64,000 nucleotides of DNA from Asaia sp. W19 (GTDB lineage: Bacteria; Pseudomonadota; Alphaproteobacteria; Acetobacterales; Acetobacteraceae). The DNA is taken from the NCBI RefSeq assembly GCF_003994335.1, contig NZ_PNQZ01000005.1:1-64000 (forward strand), in the 5' to 3' direction. Both the position numbers and the translations under genes were made by a program. Below the pieces are notes generated by a model. The model saw only the letters and a program-made list of their open reading frames with translations, ran no database searches and was not told where the DNA came from. Below, one piece after another: positions 24,968-33,241 of the stretch; position 1 is the stretch's first letter; each line of letters starts with the position of its first letter.

Positions 24968-26734
24968 ATGAAGCTGCTCGACCAGTGGGGCAATCCAATC
25001 CAGCCGGCCAGGCTCAGCGAGCCTGTGGCGGGACCGGATGTCTTTGGCAACCGCCCGGCCATCATCAGCACGCCCATCATCGGCCTCGACCCAGAGATGA
25101 TGGGTGCGGCCATGCGCGCCGCCGATCAGGGGGATTCGCTTGCCTGGCAGACCATTGCCGAAACGCTCGAGGAGCGCGATCTGCATTATCTGGGCGTGCT
25201 GAATACGAGAAAGCGCACGGTCGCCCAGCTGCCGATCACGGTCTCGGCCGCGAGCTCCGACCCCGAGCATGAGAAGCACAAGGAATTCATTGAGGCCTGG
25301 CTGCGCGATGAGCTCGTGGCGCACATGCTGTTCGATATGCTTGACGCGATCGGCAAGGGCTGGAGCGTTCATGAACTGACCTGGGCGCTCAATCCGGGGG
25401 AGAACAGGATCGTCGATGCTGTGTTCCGTCCCCAGCGCTGGTTCGATGTTTCGAATCAGGACGGCAGCACGATCATGATCCGCGAATTCAATTCTGCTCC
25501 CATGCCGGCCGTGGTGCCTGGAGGCGTGGACCAGATCGGGTTTATTGCCCTCGATCCGCGCAAGTTCGTCGTCCACAAGCATCCGAGCTGGTCAGGCCTG
25601 CCTTTGCGCAGCGGGCTGACGCGGGCTGTCGCCTGGGCGTCAATGTTCAAGGCTTTTTCGTCGCGGGATTGGGGGCTGTTCGTCCAGGCCTATGGACTGC
25701 CGATGCGCGTCGGATTTTATCGGCCGGGAGCAACCGAGCAGGAAAGGCGCGTGCTGATGCGTGCCGTGACCGATCTTGCGGGAGCCGCAGCTGCCATCAT
25801 TCCAGAGGGCATGAAGATCGAGTTTCACGAGCCCAAGAACGGTGCAGGGGCGAATGATATCCATCAACGACGGTGCGAGTGGCTGGATGCCCAGATCAGC
25901 AAGGCGGTGATCGGTCAGACGGGCACAGCGGACAGCAAGCAAGGGGCCCATGCCTCGGGCGCGATCCATCGTATGGTTCAAGAGGATATCGAACGGGCCG
26001 ATGCACGACTGGCAACGCGTACGGTCAATATGCAGATGATCGAGCCCATGATCGCCATGACGTTCGGGCCGCAGAAAGCCTATCCCAAGATCTCGATCGG
26101 CCGGCCCGACGAGGTGCCGATGGATATCGTCACCACGGCCTTGCAGTGGCTCGGCCCGCAGGATCTGAAGGTCAAGGCGTCTGAGCTACGTCAGCGTTTG
26201 GGGCTTACAGATCCGGAAGACGGTGACGAGATTGTGGGGGGGCGTGCTCCAACACCTCCACCGACGCCGCCCCATGATCTGAGCGCGCGGATCGAGCCAG
26301 CCGAGGATCGGCCTGGCACAGTGCCCCCTGCCACCATCCGCGATCTGCCCGCCGTTGCAGAGGGCAAGCCTGCCACCGCCAGCGCGCCACCCGGCCAGAC
26401 CCGGACGACGCGTCACAGCGCTCTGGACCATGAAGCGATTGGGCGTATGGTGCATCGCTTCACCCAGGCACAGGGACCAGGCATCGTGACGGCATTGTCG
26501 GAAAGCCTCTCAAGAGATGCAAAGCACGCCATGGAAACGATGGAAGCGCGTGCCCGCGAAGCATTTGGCAACGCAAAGAGCTTCGAAGAGATGACTGAGG
26601 CACTCCAGGCCCTGGACCTTCCCAGCGACGAGCTGGCCGATGTGATGGCCAAGGCCATGCTCGTGGCCGAGCTCGCGGGTGAGGCGACGATCCTCGATCA
26701 GATGATGGCGCAGCCGGCAAAAGGCCGCGCCTGA
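24968..26734 (+). CDS. Portal protein (Mu gp29-like, DUF935)
   Basis: A 588-aa portal subunit forming the ring through which DNA enters. It has DUF935 features: LDPEMMGAAMRAADQGD, LEERDLHYLGVLNTRKRTV, GWSVHELTW, GRKFVVHKH-like DPRKFVVHKHPSW, QAYGLPMRVGFYRPG and KAVIGQTGTADSKQGAHASGAIH. A Pro-rich linker near residue 420 leads to a helical tail. It is followed four bases later by the gp30-type gene. Confidence 0.95.
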   Translation: MKLLDQWGNPIQPARLSEPVAGPDVFGNRPAIISTPIIGLDPEMMGAAMRAADQGDSLAWQTIAETLEERDLHYLGVLNTRKRTVAQLPITVSAASSDPEHEKHKEFIEAWLRDELVAHMLFDMLDAIGKGWSVHELTWALNPGENRIVDAVFRPQRWFDVSNQDGSTIMIREFNSAPMPAVVPGGVDQIGFIALDPRKFVVHKHPSWSGLPLRSGLTRAVAWASMFKAFSSRDWGLFVQAYGLPMRVGFYRPGATEQERRVLMRAVTDLAGAAAAIIPEGMKIEFHEPKNGAGANDIHQRRCEWLDAQISKAVIGQTGTADSKQGAHASGAIHRMVQEDIERADARLATRTVNMQMIEPMIAMTFGPQKAYPKISIGRPDEVPMDIVTTALQWLGPQDLKVKASELRQRLGLTDPEDGDEIVGGRAPTPPPTPPHDLSARIEPAEDRPGTVPPATIRDLPAVAEGKPATASAPPGQTRTTRHSALDHEAIGRMVHRFTQAQGPGIVTALSESLSRDAKHAMETMEARAREAFGNAKSFEEMTEALQALDLPSDELADVMAKAMLVAELAGEATILDQMMAQPAKGRA

Positions 26735-26737
26735 TCC

Positions 26738-28090
26738 ATGGCCGATGACGATGCCACCCTGAAAGCGGTCAGACTTCCTCCGAATGATGCGCTTGCCTAT
26801 TTCAGGGGCAAGGAGAACGTCTCTACGGTGCACTGGACCGATCTGTGGCATGAGGCCCACGCACGTGGCTTCATGGTGGCGGGAGCGGCGGCCGAGGGGC
26901 TTCTGAAGGATCTGCGCGCCGCCGTTGACAAGGCGATCAAGGGCGAGATCGTCTTCAAGACTTTCCAGAAGGAGTTTGAGGCGATCGCCGAGCGCCATGG
27001 CTGGAAGTACAATGGCGAACCCGGCTGGCGGGCGCGGATCATCTACGACACCAATATGGCCACGGCCTATTCAGCCGGCCGCTATCGCCGGATGTCCACA
27101 CCAGTGGCGCGCGAGATGTTCGCTTACTGGCGCTACCGGCATCATGCCTGCCCCCATCCGCGCGTGCAGCATATGGCCTGGGACGGGATGATCCTGCGCA
27201 ATGACGATCCCTGGTGGAACACGCATTTCCCGCCCAATGGCTGGCGCTGCCATTGCGATGTGGAAGTCGTTTCAGAGGGCATGCTCGAACGCAATGGCTG
27301 GACCGTCTCCGACTCTCCCAAGATCGAGATGACGTCGTGGATCAATCCCCATACCGGCCAGGTGCATCAGGTGCCGGTCGGGATCGATCCCGGCTTTGGC
27401 TATAATCCGGGCAAGGCGTGGGAGGATAACGAGGCGGCCCGTGTGGGGCGTCCAGCGCCGGTGCTTGTGCCGGAAGGGCTGATCAAGCCCCCCACACTCC
27501 GTCCTGGTCCTGCTGACGCAGATCCGGAAGGCTCGGAAATCACCTACCCCTTCGACACGCATCCTCTGGCGCCGCGACCTGAGGAGGCGCGCCCGGATCT
27601 GGCGCGGCCCAACCCGCTCTCGCCAGAGCAGCGACGCGTTTCCCAGCGCAATGCGATCGATGCGTTCATGCGTATGCCGGTCGGGAAGCCGGAAGTCGGA
27701 ACGGTGCCGGAAAGCGTGCGTCAGATATTGGGGGCTGAAACGCCTCACGTGCTTCTTTCGGACGAGACGCTGACCAAGCAGAATTTGCGCCATCCCGAGA
27801 TCACGGCCGAGGAATACGGCAAACTGCCCGATATCCTGGCAGCCCCCCATATCATCGCACAGGACGGCGCGCGCCGTGTCGTGTTCTTCCGGCGTGACGG
27901 GAAGGATTACCGAGCAGCCCTGAAAACCACTCAAGACGGCAGCGAGACCTATCTGGTGTCGTTCCATCGCACGGAGCAGGTCGCCATACGGCGCGCACTC
28001 AAGCGCATGACGATCCTCGACGGATCGGTCGAGGATCTGCTCGGCGCCGAGTTGACGGCGAAATCCGATTTGGAAAAGGGGGAGGAATAG
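26738..28090 (+). CDS. Mu gp30/F-like head morphogenesis protein with C-terminal toxin-like nuclease domain
   Basis: A 450-aa protein. Residues 1-200 match Mu F-type minivirion proteins: FRGKENVSTVHWTDLWHEAHARGFMVAG, YDTNMATAYSAGRYRRM and WWNTHFPPNGWRCHCDVEVVS. After a Pro-rich linker, residues 300-435 form a separate domain (HVLLSDETLTKQNLRHPEI, LPDILAAPHIIAQ, RRVVFFRRDGKDYRAALKTT, YLVSFHRT). This resembles the barnase/EndoU/colicin-E5/RelE-like (PBECR) nuclease domains known on such phage proteins. It may be packaged and delivered into the new host. The second assignment is by pattern only. Confidence 0.88.
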   Translation: MADDDATLKAVRLPPNDALAYFRGKENVSTVHWTDLWHEAHARGFMVAGAAAEGLLKDLRAAVDKAIKGEIVFKTFQKEFEAIAERHGWKYNGEPGWRARIIYDTNMATAYSAGRYRRMSTPVAREMFAYWRYRHHACPHPRVQHMAWDGMILRNDDPWWNTHFPPNGWRCHCDVEVVSEGMLERNGWTVSDSPKIEMTSWINPHTGQVHQVPVGIDPGFGYNPGKAWEDNEAARVGRPAPVLVPEGLIKPPTLRPGPADADPEGSEITYPFDTHPLAPRPEEARPDLARPNPLSPEQRRVSQRNAIDAFMRMPVGKPEVGTVPESVRQILGAETPHVLLSDETLTKQNLRHPEITAEEYGKLPDILAAPHIIAQDGARRVVFFRRDGKDYRAALKTTQDGSETYLVSFHRTEQVAIRRALKRMTILDGSVEDLLGAELTAKSDLEKGEE

Positions 28091-28237
28091 ACGACGCGCT
28101 GGAGGGGCCTGCCAGGGAACCCCTCAAAGCGATCCCGGTCCCTGCAAGAGAGGCCGGTCCTACGGCAGGCAGAATATCACCGTGTCTCAGCGCGTCGCCT
28201 GACCCTCATATAGCGCATCGCATGCCGGAGTTCCACC

Positions 28238-28744
28238 ATGGCGAGCATTACCATCACAGGATCGTTCCAGCCGATGCGCGAGGCGCTGACGCGGATCGCT
28301 GCGATCGGGCGCGATCCACGACCTGTCCTGGCGGCGGCTGCACTGCCACTCGAAGACAATGTGCGTCATCGCTTCGACACCGGCACCGACCCCAAGGGCC
28401 TGAAATGGTCGGATTACGCGCCGCTCAACCCGCTCTATGCCCAGGACAAAAAAGGGCCTGGCATCCTGAACGAAACGGGAGAGCTTCGGCGGACCATTAC
28501 TTCGGTAGTCGAGGGGCATGCAATCGTCATCGGCTCACCGCTGGTCTATTCAACCATCCACCAGTTCGGCGGCGTTATCAGAGCGAAGAATGCGCCTGCG
28601 CTATTCTTCGTCATGGGCGGTCATGGCTTCAGGCGCCAATCCGTCACTATCCCGGCACGCCCCTATCTCGGCTTCTCGACCGAGGATCGGGAGGTGATCG
28701 TCTCGGAACTCGCGCGCTTCTTCCGCAAGGCGGTTTCCGGCTGA
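28238..28744 (+). CDS. Virion morphogenesis protein (Mu G-like)
   Basis: A 168-aa protein of the Mu gpG/phage tail completion family: MREALTRIAAIGRDPRPVLAAAALPLEDNVRHRFDTGTDPKGLKWSDYAPLNPLY, then ILNETGELRRTITSV and ARPYLGFSTEDREVI. It acts late in head or head-tail joining. A 147-bp gap separates it from the F-like gene; that gap holds only a weak inverted repeat (GAGGGG/CCCCTC). Confidence 0.9.
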   Translation: MASITITGSFQPMREALTRIAAIGRDPRPVLAAAALPLEDNVRHRFDTGTDPKGLKWSDYAPLNPLYAQDKKGPGILNETGELRRTITSVVEGHAIVIGSPLVYSTIHQFGGVIRAKNAPALFFVMGGHGFRRQSVTIPARPYLGFSTEDREVIVSELARFFRKAVSG

Positions 28745-28765
28745 ATGGTCTGCATGTGGGCAGGT

Positions 28766-28875
28766 CGGTTTTAAAACGCCGCTAAAACCGATTTAAACGG
28801 GGTAGAAGGCCGCTCACCTTCTGCTATCGTCCGAGTGGGGCCAAAACACCCCAAGGCGCTCCTGAGGGCGTTTTT
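28766..28875 (+). terminator. Tandem hairpins with terminator before the head operon
   Basis: An 8-bp perfect stem CGGTTTTA/TAAAACCG (28766-28790) is followed by TGGGG/CCCCA (28836-28853). Then comes CGCTC-CTGA-GGGCG followed by five T (28857-28875), a Rho-independent terminator shape. Together they would end the lysis/packaging transcript just before the next late promoter. Confidence 0.65.
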
Positions 28876-28905
28876 CCGAGGGAGTGCCGTAAAGGCGCCG
28901 TGCTC

Positions 28906-28953
28906 CCCCTAGAAACGTTCAGAGGTCCATCCCGGGACGCATTCGTGCATTCT
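28906..28953 (+). promoter_or_regulatory. Late promoter 2 (head protease operon), Mor/C-type site
   Basis: CCCCTAGAAACGTTCAGAGG plus TCC (28906-28928) matches the motif before the lysozyme at 19 of 23 positions. Nineteen bases later is CATTCT (28948-28953) as a -10 candidate, then seven bases to the ATG at 28961. No ribosome binding site lies in front of that ATG. Confidence 0.7.
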
Positions 28954-28960
28954 GTGCGCC

Positions 28961-29953
28961 ATGACAAAGACTGTCCAGATCACACCCGCGCTGAACGCGC
29001 TTCCACCGGGCCAGGTGCCTGAGTGGATGCACGTCCTGCCTGCCGGGCGCTTCACCGGTCGCAACGGGGTTGGTCCGTTTGTGCTTGATGACGCGCAGGC
29101 CGTGATCCAGGCTTCCCTGGCAGATGGAAAGATCGCGATCGATGTAAACCACGCCACAGACCTCAAGGGCGCGCGGGGTGAGCACGCGCCGGCCGTCGGC
29201 TGGATCTCAGCCATGGAAGCCCGCGCAGATGGCATCTGGGCGAAGCCGCAATTCAACAAGGCTGGTCGCCACATGATGAGCGAGCTCGAATATCGCGGCG
29301 TCTCGCCCGTGATCGACAGCGCTCCCTCGGGTCGTGTCCAGCGCATCCTGCGCGTGGCTCTCACCAACACGCCCAATCTCACCCTCACCACATTGCACAG
29401 CTCACAGACATCGGAGACGAGCATGGACCCCGAAGAGATCCGCGCGCTTCTGAGGCTCGCCCCTGACGCGACGGACGATGAACTGCGCGCCGCCCTCAAG
29501 GCAGCGGGCTCGCGCACCACGTTGCATTCCACCATCGCCGGTGTCGTGGGCGTGCCTACCAATACGGATCAGGCCGCGCTTGTCGCCGCCCTGACCAGCA
29601 AGATCGGCGGCGATAATGCGGCTGTTGCGGCGCTCAAGGCCCAGCTGGAGACAATCCAGAAAGAGCGCTCGCAGGGTCAGGCATCGCAGATGCTCGACAA
29701 GGCTGCAGCCGAGGGCGTCGTGATCACCCAGGAGATGAAGGAGAGCATCGTCACGCTGCACAGCAGCGATGCGAAGCTCGCCGCCAATATCGTGGCATCC
29801 TGGCCGCGCACGAACCTCAACAAGGGTAGCGTCACGCTGCACTCCGCCCAGGCGAATGCCTCGGGGGGTGAAGTCTTCGAAAGCCTCGCCGCCGGTTTTG
29901 GCATCGATGCCGCCGACCTGAAGAAAGCGATGGGGGATCGTCATGGCGCTTGA
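28961..29953 (+). CDS. Prohead protease with scaffold region (Mu I-like)
   Basis: A 330-aa head maturation protease. The N-terminal protease domain has VPEWMHVLPAGRFTGRNGVGPFVL, IDVNHATDLKG and HAPAVGWISAMEA. SELEYRGVSPVID follows in the same domain. The C-terminal half (from about residue 155) is a helical scaffold that can be made alone from an internal start. Cleavage of scaffold and capsid should mature the prohead. ATG 28961 lacks a Shine-Dalgarno sequence and may be leaderless. Confidence 0.93.
   Translation: MTKTVQITPALNALPPGQVPEWMHVLPAGRFTGRNGVGPFVLDDAQAVIQASLADGKIAIDVNHATDLKGARGEHAPAVGWISAMEARADGIWAKPQFNKAGRHMMSELEYRGVSPVIDSAPSGRVQRILRVALTNTPNLTLTTLHSSQTSETSMDPEEIRALLRLAPDATDDELRAALKAAGSRTTLHSTIAGVVGVPTNTDQAALVAALTSKIGGDNAAVAALKAQLETIQKERSQGQASQMLDKAAAEGVVITQEMKESIVTLHSSDAKLAANIVASWPRTNLNKGSVTLHSAQANASGGEVFESLAAGFGIDAADLKKAMGDRHGA
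29423..29953 (+). CDS. Scaffold protein from nested in-frame start (Mu Z-like)
   Basis: ATG 29423 (residue 155 of the protease) has GGAG six bases upstream and begins MDPEEIRALLRLAPDATDDELRAAL, giving a 176-aa helical protein. Mu-like and lambda-like phages make scaffold from the 3' part of the protease gene in this way. This nested start is better supported by a ribosome site than the start of the full gene. Confidence 0.65.
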   Translation: MDPEEIRALLRLAPDATDDELRAALKAAGSRTTLHSTIAGVVGVPTNTDQAALVAALTSKIGGDNAAVAALKAQLETIQKERSQGQASQMLDKAAAEGVVITQEMKESIVTLHSSDAKLAANIVASWPRTNLNKGSVTLHSAQANASGGEVFESLAAGFGIDAADLKKAMGDRHGA

Positions 29954-30416
29954 AGCCGATCGCGCCCTTGTGCGCCTCATGGTCGCGCGCGGCCCCGTAT
30001 TCGGATATGCGGTCGCTGCCGGATATGTCGTCTATCGCGGCTCAATCACCGCGCTGCTTTCGGATGGTACCGTCATTCCTGCCGGTGTTGCGGCACCTGC
30101 CGGTCTTACAGTGGTTGCCAATATCGGGCTCGCGAGCCAACAGCAGAACAATATGGCGAACCAGAACGTCGTCAGCCCGAATTATGGTCCCGGCCCGGTT
30201 GAGATCGATCGCGGCACCTGGGCGCTCCCATTCGATGAAGCCCCCTCTTGGGCAAATTACGGCGCGTCCGTCTATGCGATCGACGATCAGACGGTCTCAC
30301 TCAGCGACGGATCTTCGCCCGCATCGGGCAACACCCCGGCTGTCGCCGCCACGCGTCTCAAGATCGGTGTTCTCGCCGGTTTCGACGAACGCGGCACGCC
30401 CTTCGTGACGATCTGA
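29943..30416 (+). CDS. Probable head decoration or structural protein
   Basis: A 157-aa beta-rich protein between protease and major capsid genes, the place of DUF2190-like or decoration proteins in Mu relatives. It has a small-residue-rich beta core (VFGYAVAAGYVVYRGSITALLSDGTVIPAGVAAPAGLTV) and ends ARTLKIGVL-like ATRLKIGVLAGFDERGTPFVTI. It overlaps the protease end by 11 bases. The family is not certain. Confidence 0.7.
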   Translation: MALEADRALVRLMVARGPVFGYAVAAGYVVYRGSITALLSDGTVIPAGVAAPAGLTVVANIGLASQQQNNMANQNVVSPNYGPGPVEIDRGTWALPFDEAPSWANYGASVYAIDDQTVSLSDGSSPASGNTPAVAATRLKIGVLAGFDERGTPFVTI

Positions 30417-30429
30417 GGACCAGAAAGCC

Positions 30430-31374
30430 ATGCAAATCACAGGCCCTAATATTGCTGCGCTTTCGACCGCAGTCAGTCTTGCCTTCAACAAGGCGATCGG
30501 CACGGCGCCCTCGCGCTACAGCCGCTTTGCCCAGGTAGTCCCTTCGGAAGCCGGCGAGAATTTCTATCCTCGTCTCCCGGAAATGCCGGGAATGCGCAAA
30601 TGGATCGGCTCACGCGAGATCCATCAGCTCTCGACGATGCAGCAATATGCCATTCGCAACGAGACCTATGAAGAAACCATCGCCATCAAGCGCGAGGACA
30701 TTGCGGATGATCGCTGGGGCGTGTTCATGCCCTATATCGAGCAGCTCGCGCTGGATGCGGCTGAGCTCCCCGACCAGCTGTGCTTCGGAGCGCTGGAGAA
30801 CGGCACGAAGACGACCTGTCTTGATGGGCAGTATTTCTTCGACACCGATCATCAGGCGGTGAATGCGAACGGCGAAACTTTCACCTACCCCAATATGGCT
30901 GGGCCAAAGGCTGGCGAGACGGGCGGTCCCGCCTGGTACCTGCTTTGTACGACGCGCGCGCTCAAACCGATCATCTTCCAGACCCGTAGCCCGTTTACGG
31001 TCACAGCACGCACACGGCTGGACTCGGACAATGTGTTTGAGAACCGCGAATTCCAGTGGGGCGTGGATGGTCGTTGCGCCGCAGGTGTCGGGTTCTGGCA
31101 GTTCGCTTATCGCTCAACCCGTCCTCTGACCATTCAGAGCTTCGGCGATGCCAAGGCCGCCATGGCCTCGCTGTGTCGTGCGGATGGCACCCCCTACGGG
31201 ATCGTGCCGGATCTGCTCATGGTGCCGAGCAACCTCGAACAGGCTGGACGCACGCTGCTCAAGGCGCAGTTGGCACCGCTTTCGGCGGGCAACAACTTCG
31301 CGACTGGTACGAACCCGTGGATCGGCGCCGCCGATCTGATGGTCGCCGAGCGTCTTTCCCAGCTGAACGGATAA
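30430..31374 (+). CDS. Major capsid protein (Mu gp34/T-like)
   Basis: A 314-aa protein with the Mu major head features: ITGPNIAALSTAVSLAFNKAIGTAPSRYSRFAQVVPSEAGENFYPRLPEMPGMRKWIGSR-type start (read in pieces), and YEETIAIKREDIADDRWGVF. CLDGQYFFDTDHQAVN and NPWIGAADLMVAERL near the end complete the set. It forms the icosahedral shell. A good GAGGACC site is not obvious, but it follows the previous gene by 13 bases. Confidence 0.93.
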   Translation: MQITGPNIAALSTAVSLAFNKAIGTAPSRYSRFAQVVPSEAGENFYPRLPEMPGMRKWIGSREIHQLSTMQQYAIRNETYEETIAIKREDIADDRWGVFMPYIEQLALDAAELPDQLCFGALENGTKTTCLDGQYFFDTDHQAVNANGETFTYPNMAGPKAGETGGPAWYLLCTTRALKPIIFQTRSPFTVTARTRLDSDNVFENREFQWGVDGRCAAGVGFWQFAYRSTRPLTIQSFGDAKAAMASLCRADGTPYGIVPDLLMVPSNLEQAGRTLLKAQLAPLSAGNNFATGTNPWIGAADLMVAERLSQLNG

Positions 31375-31378
31375 TCCC

Positions 31379-31867
31379 ATGGCCAAGACACCCACGCGCG
31401 CCCAGTCGGGCGCGCATGACAAGACCCCTGATCAGGAAGCTCCCGTTCAGGGCGCGAATGCCCCCGGCGCCGAAGCCCCCGTACCGGCGAACGGGGAGGC
31501 CGTAAACTATCCCCTCGCCGATGAAGACGGTGCACGTATGATCGCCAGTGGCGGTGCAGCGGGAGGGTTTCACGACTCTCTGCGCGACACGCAGCCCCAT
31601 GAATTCGGCGGGGTTGGGCATACGCTGACCATCGGTCATGGACATCCCCACGGTGAGAGCAAGGCGGCCGGGCATATCCTTCTCCCTGAAGGCCGCACCC
31701 GTCCGCTTCAGGTCGGCGATCTCGTGATCACCTGCCAGGAGCCGGGCTTCCGCCGCGCGGGCGTCGCGCACCCTGCTTTTGCCATCCATGACAAAGGCCG
31801 CTTCTCGCCGAACCAGATCGACCTGCTTCGTAACGAGAGCAAGCTGACGGTCATCGAGATCGGCTGA
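31379..31867 (+). CDS. Mu gp35-like structural or accessory protein
   Basis: A 162-aa protein directly after the capsid gene. The first 60 residues are Ala/Pro/Glu-rich and likely disordered. The rest has GHTLTIGHGHPHGES, rich in His, and LQVGDLVITCQEPGFRRAGVAHPAF. DRFSPNQ-like GRFSPNQIDLLRNESKLTVIEIG closes it. Position and the C-terminal pattern match gp35-type proteins of Mu relatives. Exact function is not known. Confidence 0.65.
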   Translation: MAKTPTRAQSGAHDKTPDQEAPVQGANAPGAEAPVPANGEAVNYPLADEDGARMIASGGAAGGFHDSLRDTQPHEFGGVGHTLTIGHGHPHGESKAAGHILLPEGRTRPLQVGDLVITCQEPGFRRAGVAHPAFAIHDKGRFSPNQIDLLRNESKLTVIEIG

Positions 31868-31887
31868 GCAGAGGAGCGCGCGCGATC

Positions 31888-32304
31888 ATGGCCTACGCAA
31901 CGCCAGACGATCTGATTGCCCGATACGGGGAAGTGGAGATTATCCAGATCTCCACGCCGGACGGACAGGCAATGGATCAGGTCAATGTACCACGGGTCGC
32001 GATCGCTCTCGGCGATGCCTCGAACATGATCGACAGCTATCTGCGGCGCCGCTACGTGACGCCTGTCGCAACGCCGCCTCTGGCCCTGACGCAGAGCTGC
32101 TGTGCGATCGCCCGTTTCCTGCTCTGCCAGATGGGCGGCACGACGAGCGCCGAAAAGGTCAAGGAGGCCTATCAGGCTGCGCTCTCCTGGCTGCGCAAGG
32201 TCGAGGACGGTTCCGTGACGCTGGATGGCGAGCTTCTGCCCAACACAAGCCCGAACTGGGCGGAATTCCAGGGACGCGAAAGGACCGTGAAATGCTGGTC
32301 ATGA
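31888..32304 (+). CDS. Mu gp36-like protein (DUF1320)
   Basis: A 138-aa protein with the DUF1320 start AYATPDDLIARYGEVEIIQIS. VPRVAIALGDASNMIDSYLRRRYVTPV and LTQSCCAIARFLLC follow. It is a head-completion or connector protein located between capsid and tail genes in Mu. Its end overlaps the next gene by 13 bases. Confidence 0.9.
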   Translation: MAYATPDDLIARYGEVEIIQISTPDGQAMDQVNVPRVAIALGDASNMIDSYLRRRYVTPVATPPLALTQSCCAIARFLLCQMGGTTSAEKVKEAYQAALSWLRKVEDGSVTLDGELLPNTSPNWAEFQGRERTVKCWS

Positions 32305-32927
32305 ACCCTGCGCCCGACGCGACAGAAATCCAGGCATTCCAGGCGATCATCTCGGGCGGCGTAACAGGCGCGGCTTTTCAGGCAATCCAGGCACAGCTCA
32401 AGGCTTTTTTCGATCCGGCCTGGTTCTTCCATGCGGTCATTCCGGCAAAGGTGTCGCAGGCCACCTGGAAAGACATCACGAGAACAAAGAACCTGATCGG
32501 CTTGGGCTGGTCGCACTGGTCGCCGGAGAGCGATAACGCCGGTACCTTCCGGGGCACGCTATCCTTTCCGCTGATCCTGATGGTCTCATTCGACAAGCCC
32601 GAGCAGCGTTATCTGGGCGCGCAGATCGGATCGGGCGCCTACCTGCCCGGCATGATGGGCTTGCAGGAATATGCGATCGCAGCGCTCCACGGCTTTACGA
32701 TCGAGGATATCGGCACGTGCCGCGTAACTCAGGTGAGCAGCACAGAGCTGGCTGACTGGAACCAGGACGGCAAGGCAACGGTCGTGCTCGAAATCACGAT
32801 CCCCGATGTCGCGCTCGATCTGCCGACTGTCACGGCAACGCTCAATGATTTCCTGCGCCTGCAGGAGCAGCTGATCAGCGACCAGACCGATCTCGGCACC
32901 ACAACCATCACCGTGAGAGAAGAATGA
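32292..32927 (+). CDS. Mu gp37-like tail terminator protein (DUF1834)
   Basis: A 211-aa protein. The N-terminal half contains helices and VIPAKVSQATWKDITRTKNLIGLGWSHW, followed by LSFPLILMVSFDKPEQRYLGAQIGSGAYLPGMMGLQEYAIAALHGF. It sits in the gp37 slot between gp36 and gp38 and is likely the tail terminator. ATG 32292 is used; a second ATG three codons on is also possible. Confidence 0.8.
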   Translation: MLVMNPAPDATEIQAFQAIISGGVTGAAFQAIQAQLKAFFDPAWFFHAVIPAKVSQATWKDITRTKNLIGLGWSHWSPESDNAGTFRGTLSFPLILMVSFDKPEQRYLGAQIGSGAYLPGMMGLQEYAIAALHGFTIEDIGTCRVTQVSSTELADWNQDGKATVVLEITIPDVALDLPTVTATLNDFLRLQEQLISDQTDLGTTTITVREE

Positions 32928-33241
32928 GCCCCATGAACGTCAGCACGGCCAAGGATCGTGTGGTCAAGGATCTGAGCGGCAGGCCGGTTCCTGCGCAATT
33001 CTCCGTCGATCCGACCGACCCGTTCTGGGCGCGGCTGATCGCTGCCGGCGATATCGTAGAGATCAAGGCAGACCCGACGCCGGCAGAGTCCAGCCCGGCA
33101 CCGTCCGCCGGTTCAACGGCCAGTTCGACCACCGCCCCGTCGAACAGTGTCTCGTCGAACAGCGCCTCGACGACACCCACCCCGGCCGCATCCGCAGCGA
33201 GCGTGGCCTTAAGCCCAGCCAAGAAGGATAGCGGCTCGTGA
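32924..33241 (+). CDS. Mu gp38-like protein (DUF2635) with Ser/Ala-rich tail
   Basis: A 105-aa protein. Residues 10-45 match DUF2635 (VVKDLSGRPVPAQFSVDPTDPFWARLIAAGDIVEI). The last 55 residues are a low-complexity Ser/Thr/Ala/Pro tail, longer than usual for the family. Four-base overlap with the GTG start of the sheath gene indicates coupled translation. Confidence 0.85.
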   Translation: MSPMNVSTAKDRVVKDLSGRPVPAQFSVDPTDPFWARLIAAGDIVEIKADPTPAESSPAPSAGSTASSTTAPSNSVSSNSASTTPTPAASAASVALSPAKKDSGS

